5,406 nucleotides of DNA from positions 1 to 5,406 of the forward strand of contig CAIUYS010000021.1 of the NCBI GenBank assembly GCA_903903365.1, given 5' to 3'. The DNA is from an uncultured Methylococcaceae bacterium (lineage in GTDB: Bacteria > Pseudomonadota > Gammaproteobacteria > Methylococcales > Methylomonadaceae). The notes beneath the pieces were generated by a model that searched no databases, was not told the DNA's origin, and saw only the letters and a list, made by a program, of their open reading frames with translations. Below are positions 5,227-5,406 of this stretch, piece after piece. Each line of letters begins with the position of its first letter. The first letter of the stretch is position 1. The translations under genes and the position numbers were made by a program.

Positions 5227-5406
5227 TAGGCATACCAGAAATTTTTTTAGCGACACCGATGACTGATAAGGTCTTATGTGGCAGGGATTTAACGACAACC
5301 AGTCACTTGAAAATCGAAGAACTTTTGCATAAAGAAGTGTTGAATAGCCAGCACGTTTTGTTGTTGTGCTGCACACACAGAGACAGCTTTGGTTGATTGA
5401 CTTCCC
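5227..5406. other. Upstream region with no convincing gene
   Basis: I see no supported gene here. One minus-strand frame is open from the window edge to a TAA at 5289-5291 (about 38 codons) and could be the tail of an upstream gene, but its composition is not persuasive. A CAGCAC/GTGCTG stem with an 11-base loop spans 5349-5371; it has no adjacent T-run. Confidence 0.3.

Noticed and set aside
5142..5396. 84-codon plus-strand frame overlapping the lipoprotein start, with a stretch (KIYIDDKAIGIPEIF) that looks protein-like.
   Set aside because: Its only long start lies inside the lipoprotein gene, no ribosome binding site precedes that start or the internal ATG, and it runs against the candidate promoter region. 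It could be a relic, but I cannot support it as a gene.
5289..5405. Minus-strand frame open from the window edge to a TAA, possibly the tail of an upstream gene.
   Set aside because: Only about 38 codons are visible, the composition (QQQ, several F and C) is not persuasive, and I recognise no family.
1..5406. CRISPR array, tRNA, rRNA or riboswitch.
   Set aside because: No regularly spaced short repeats, no tRNA-like cloverleaf or rRNA-like stretch and no riboswitch core was seen. The only long repeat is the in-frame 294-bp tandem pair.

Overview
The window looks like chromosomal DNA of a Gram-negative bacterium of moderate GC content (low to mid 40s percent by eye). The lipobox lipoprotein, Shine-Dalgarno style starts and the DUF6868-type membrane protein fit a gammaproteobacterium, possibly a methanotroph-like lineage. 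That placement is an impression, not a result. All four genes I can support lie on the minus strand, so transcription runs from high to low coordinates.

Layout in transcription order. (1) 5406-5164: upstream region with a candidate promoter and a good ribosome binding site but no convincing gene. (2) 5163-3694: a 489-residue lipoprotein with an N-terminal beta-rich domain and a complete metallo-beta-lactamase-fold hydrolase domain. (3) 3693-3370: a gap holding two hairpins close to the lipoprotein stop and a 62-codon open frame without a start codon, which reads like the 3' remnant of a lost gene. (4) 3369-2104 and 2111-483: a two-gene unit whose reading frames overlap by 8 bases. The first gene encodes a four-helix membrane protein with a large extracytoplasmic loop. 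The second encodes a soluble protein with an SPFH-like head and a very long Glu/Gln-rich coiled coil. (5) 482-205: a gap with a 120-bp element bounded by 19-bp inverted repeats (MITE-like). (6) 204-1: the start of a small DUF6868-type membrane protein, cut by the window edge.

The most interesting part is the two-gene unit. I do not recognise it as a named system. The overlap, the complementary topologies (membrane anchor plus soluble SPFH-like/coiled-coil partner) and the absence of other genes in the unit suggest the two proteins work together at the inner membrane. The coiled coil contains a 98-residue (294-bp) tandem duplication about 94% identical at DNA level. It is exactly 14 heptads long, so it could lengthen the rod without changing the heptad phase. 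A weaker third copy lies further along. After the stop codon the same frame stays open and coding-like up to the MITE-like element, so the C-terminus may have been shortened.

The lipoprotein hydrolase and the DUF6868 protein are probably separate transcription units. Nothing in the sequence ties them functionally to the two-gene unit.
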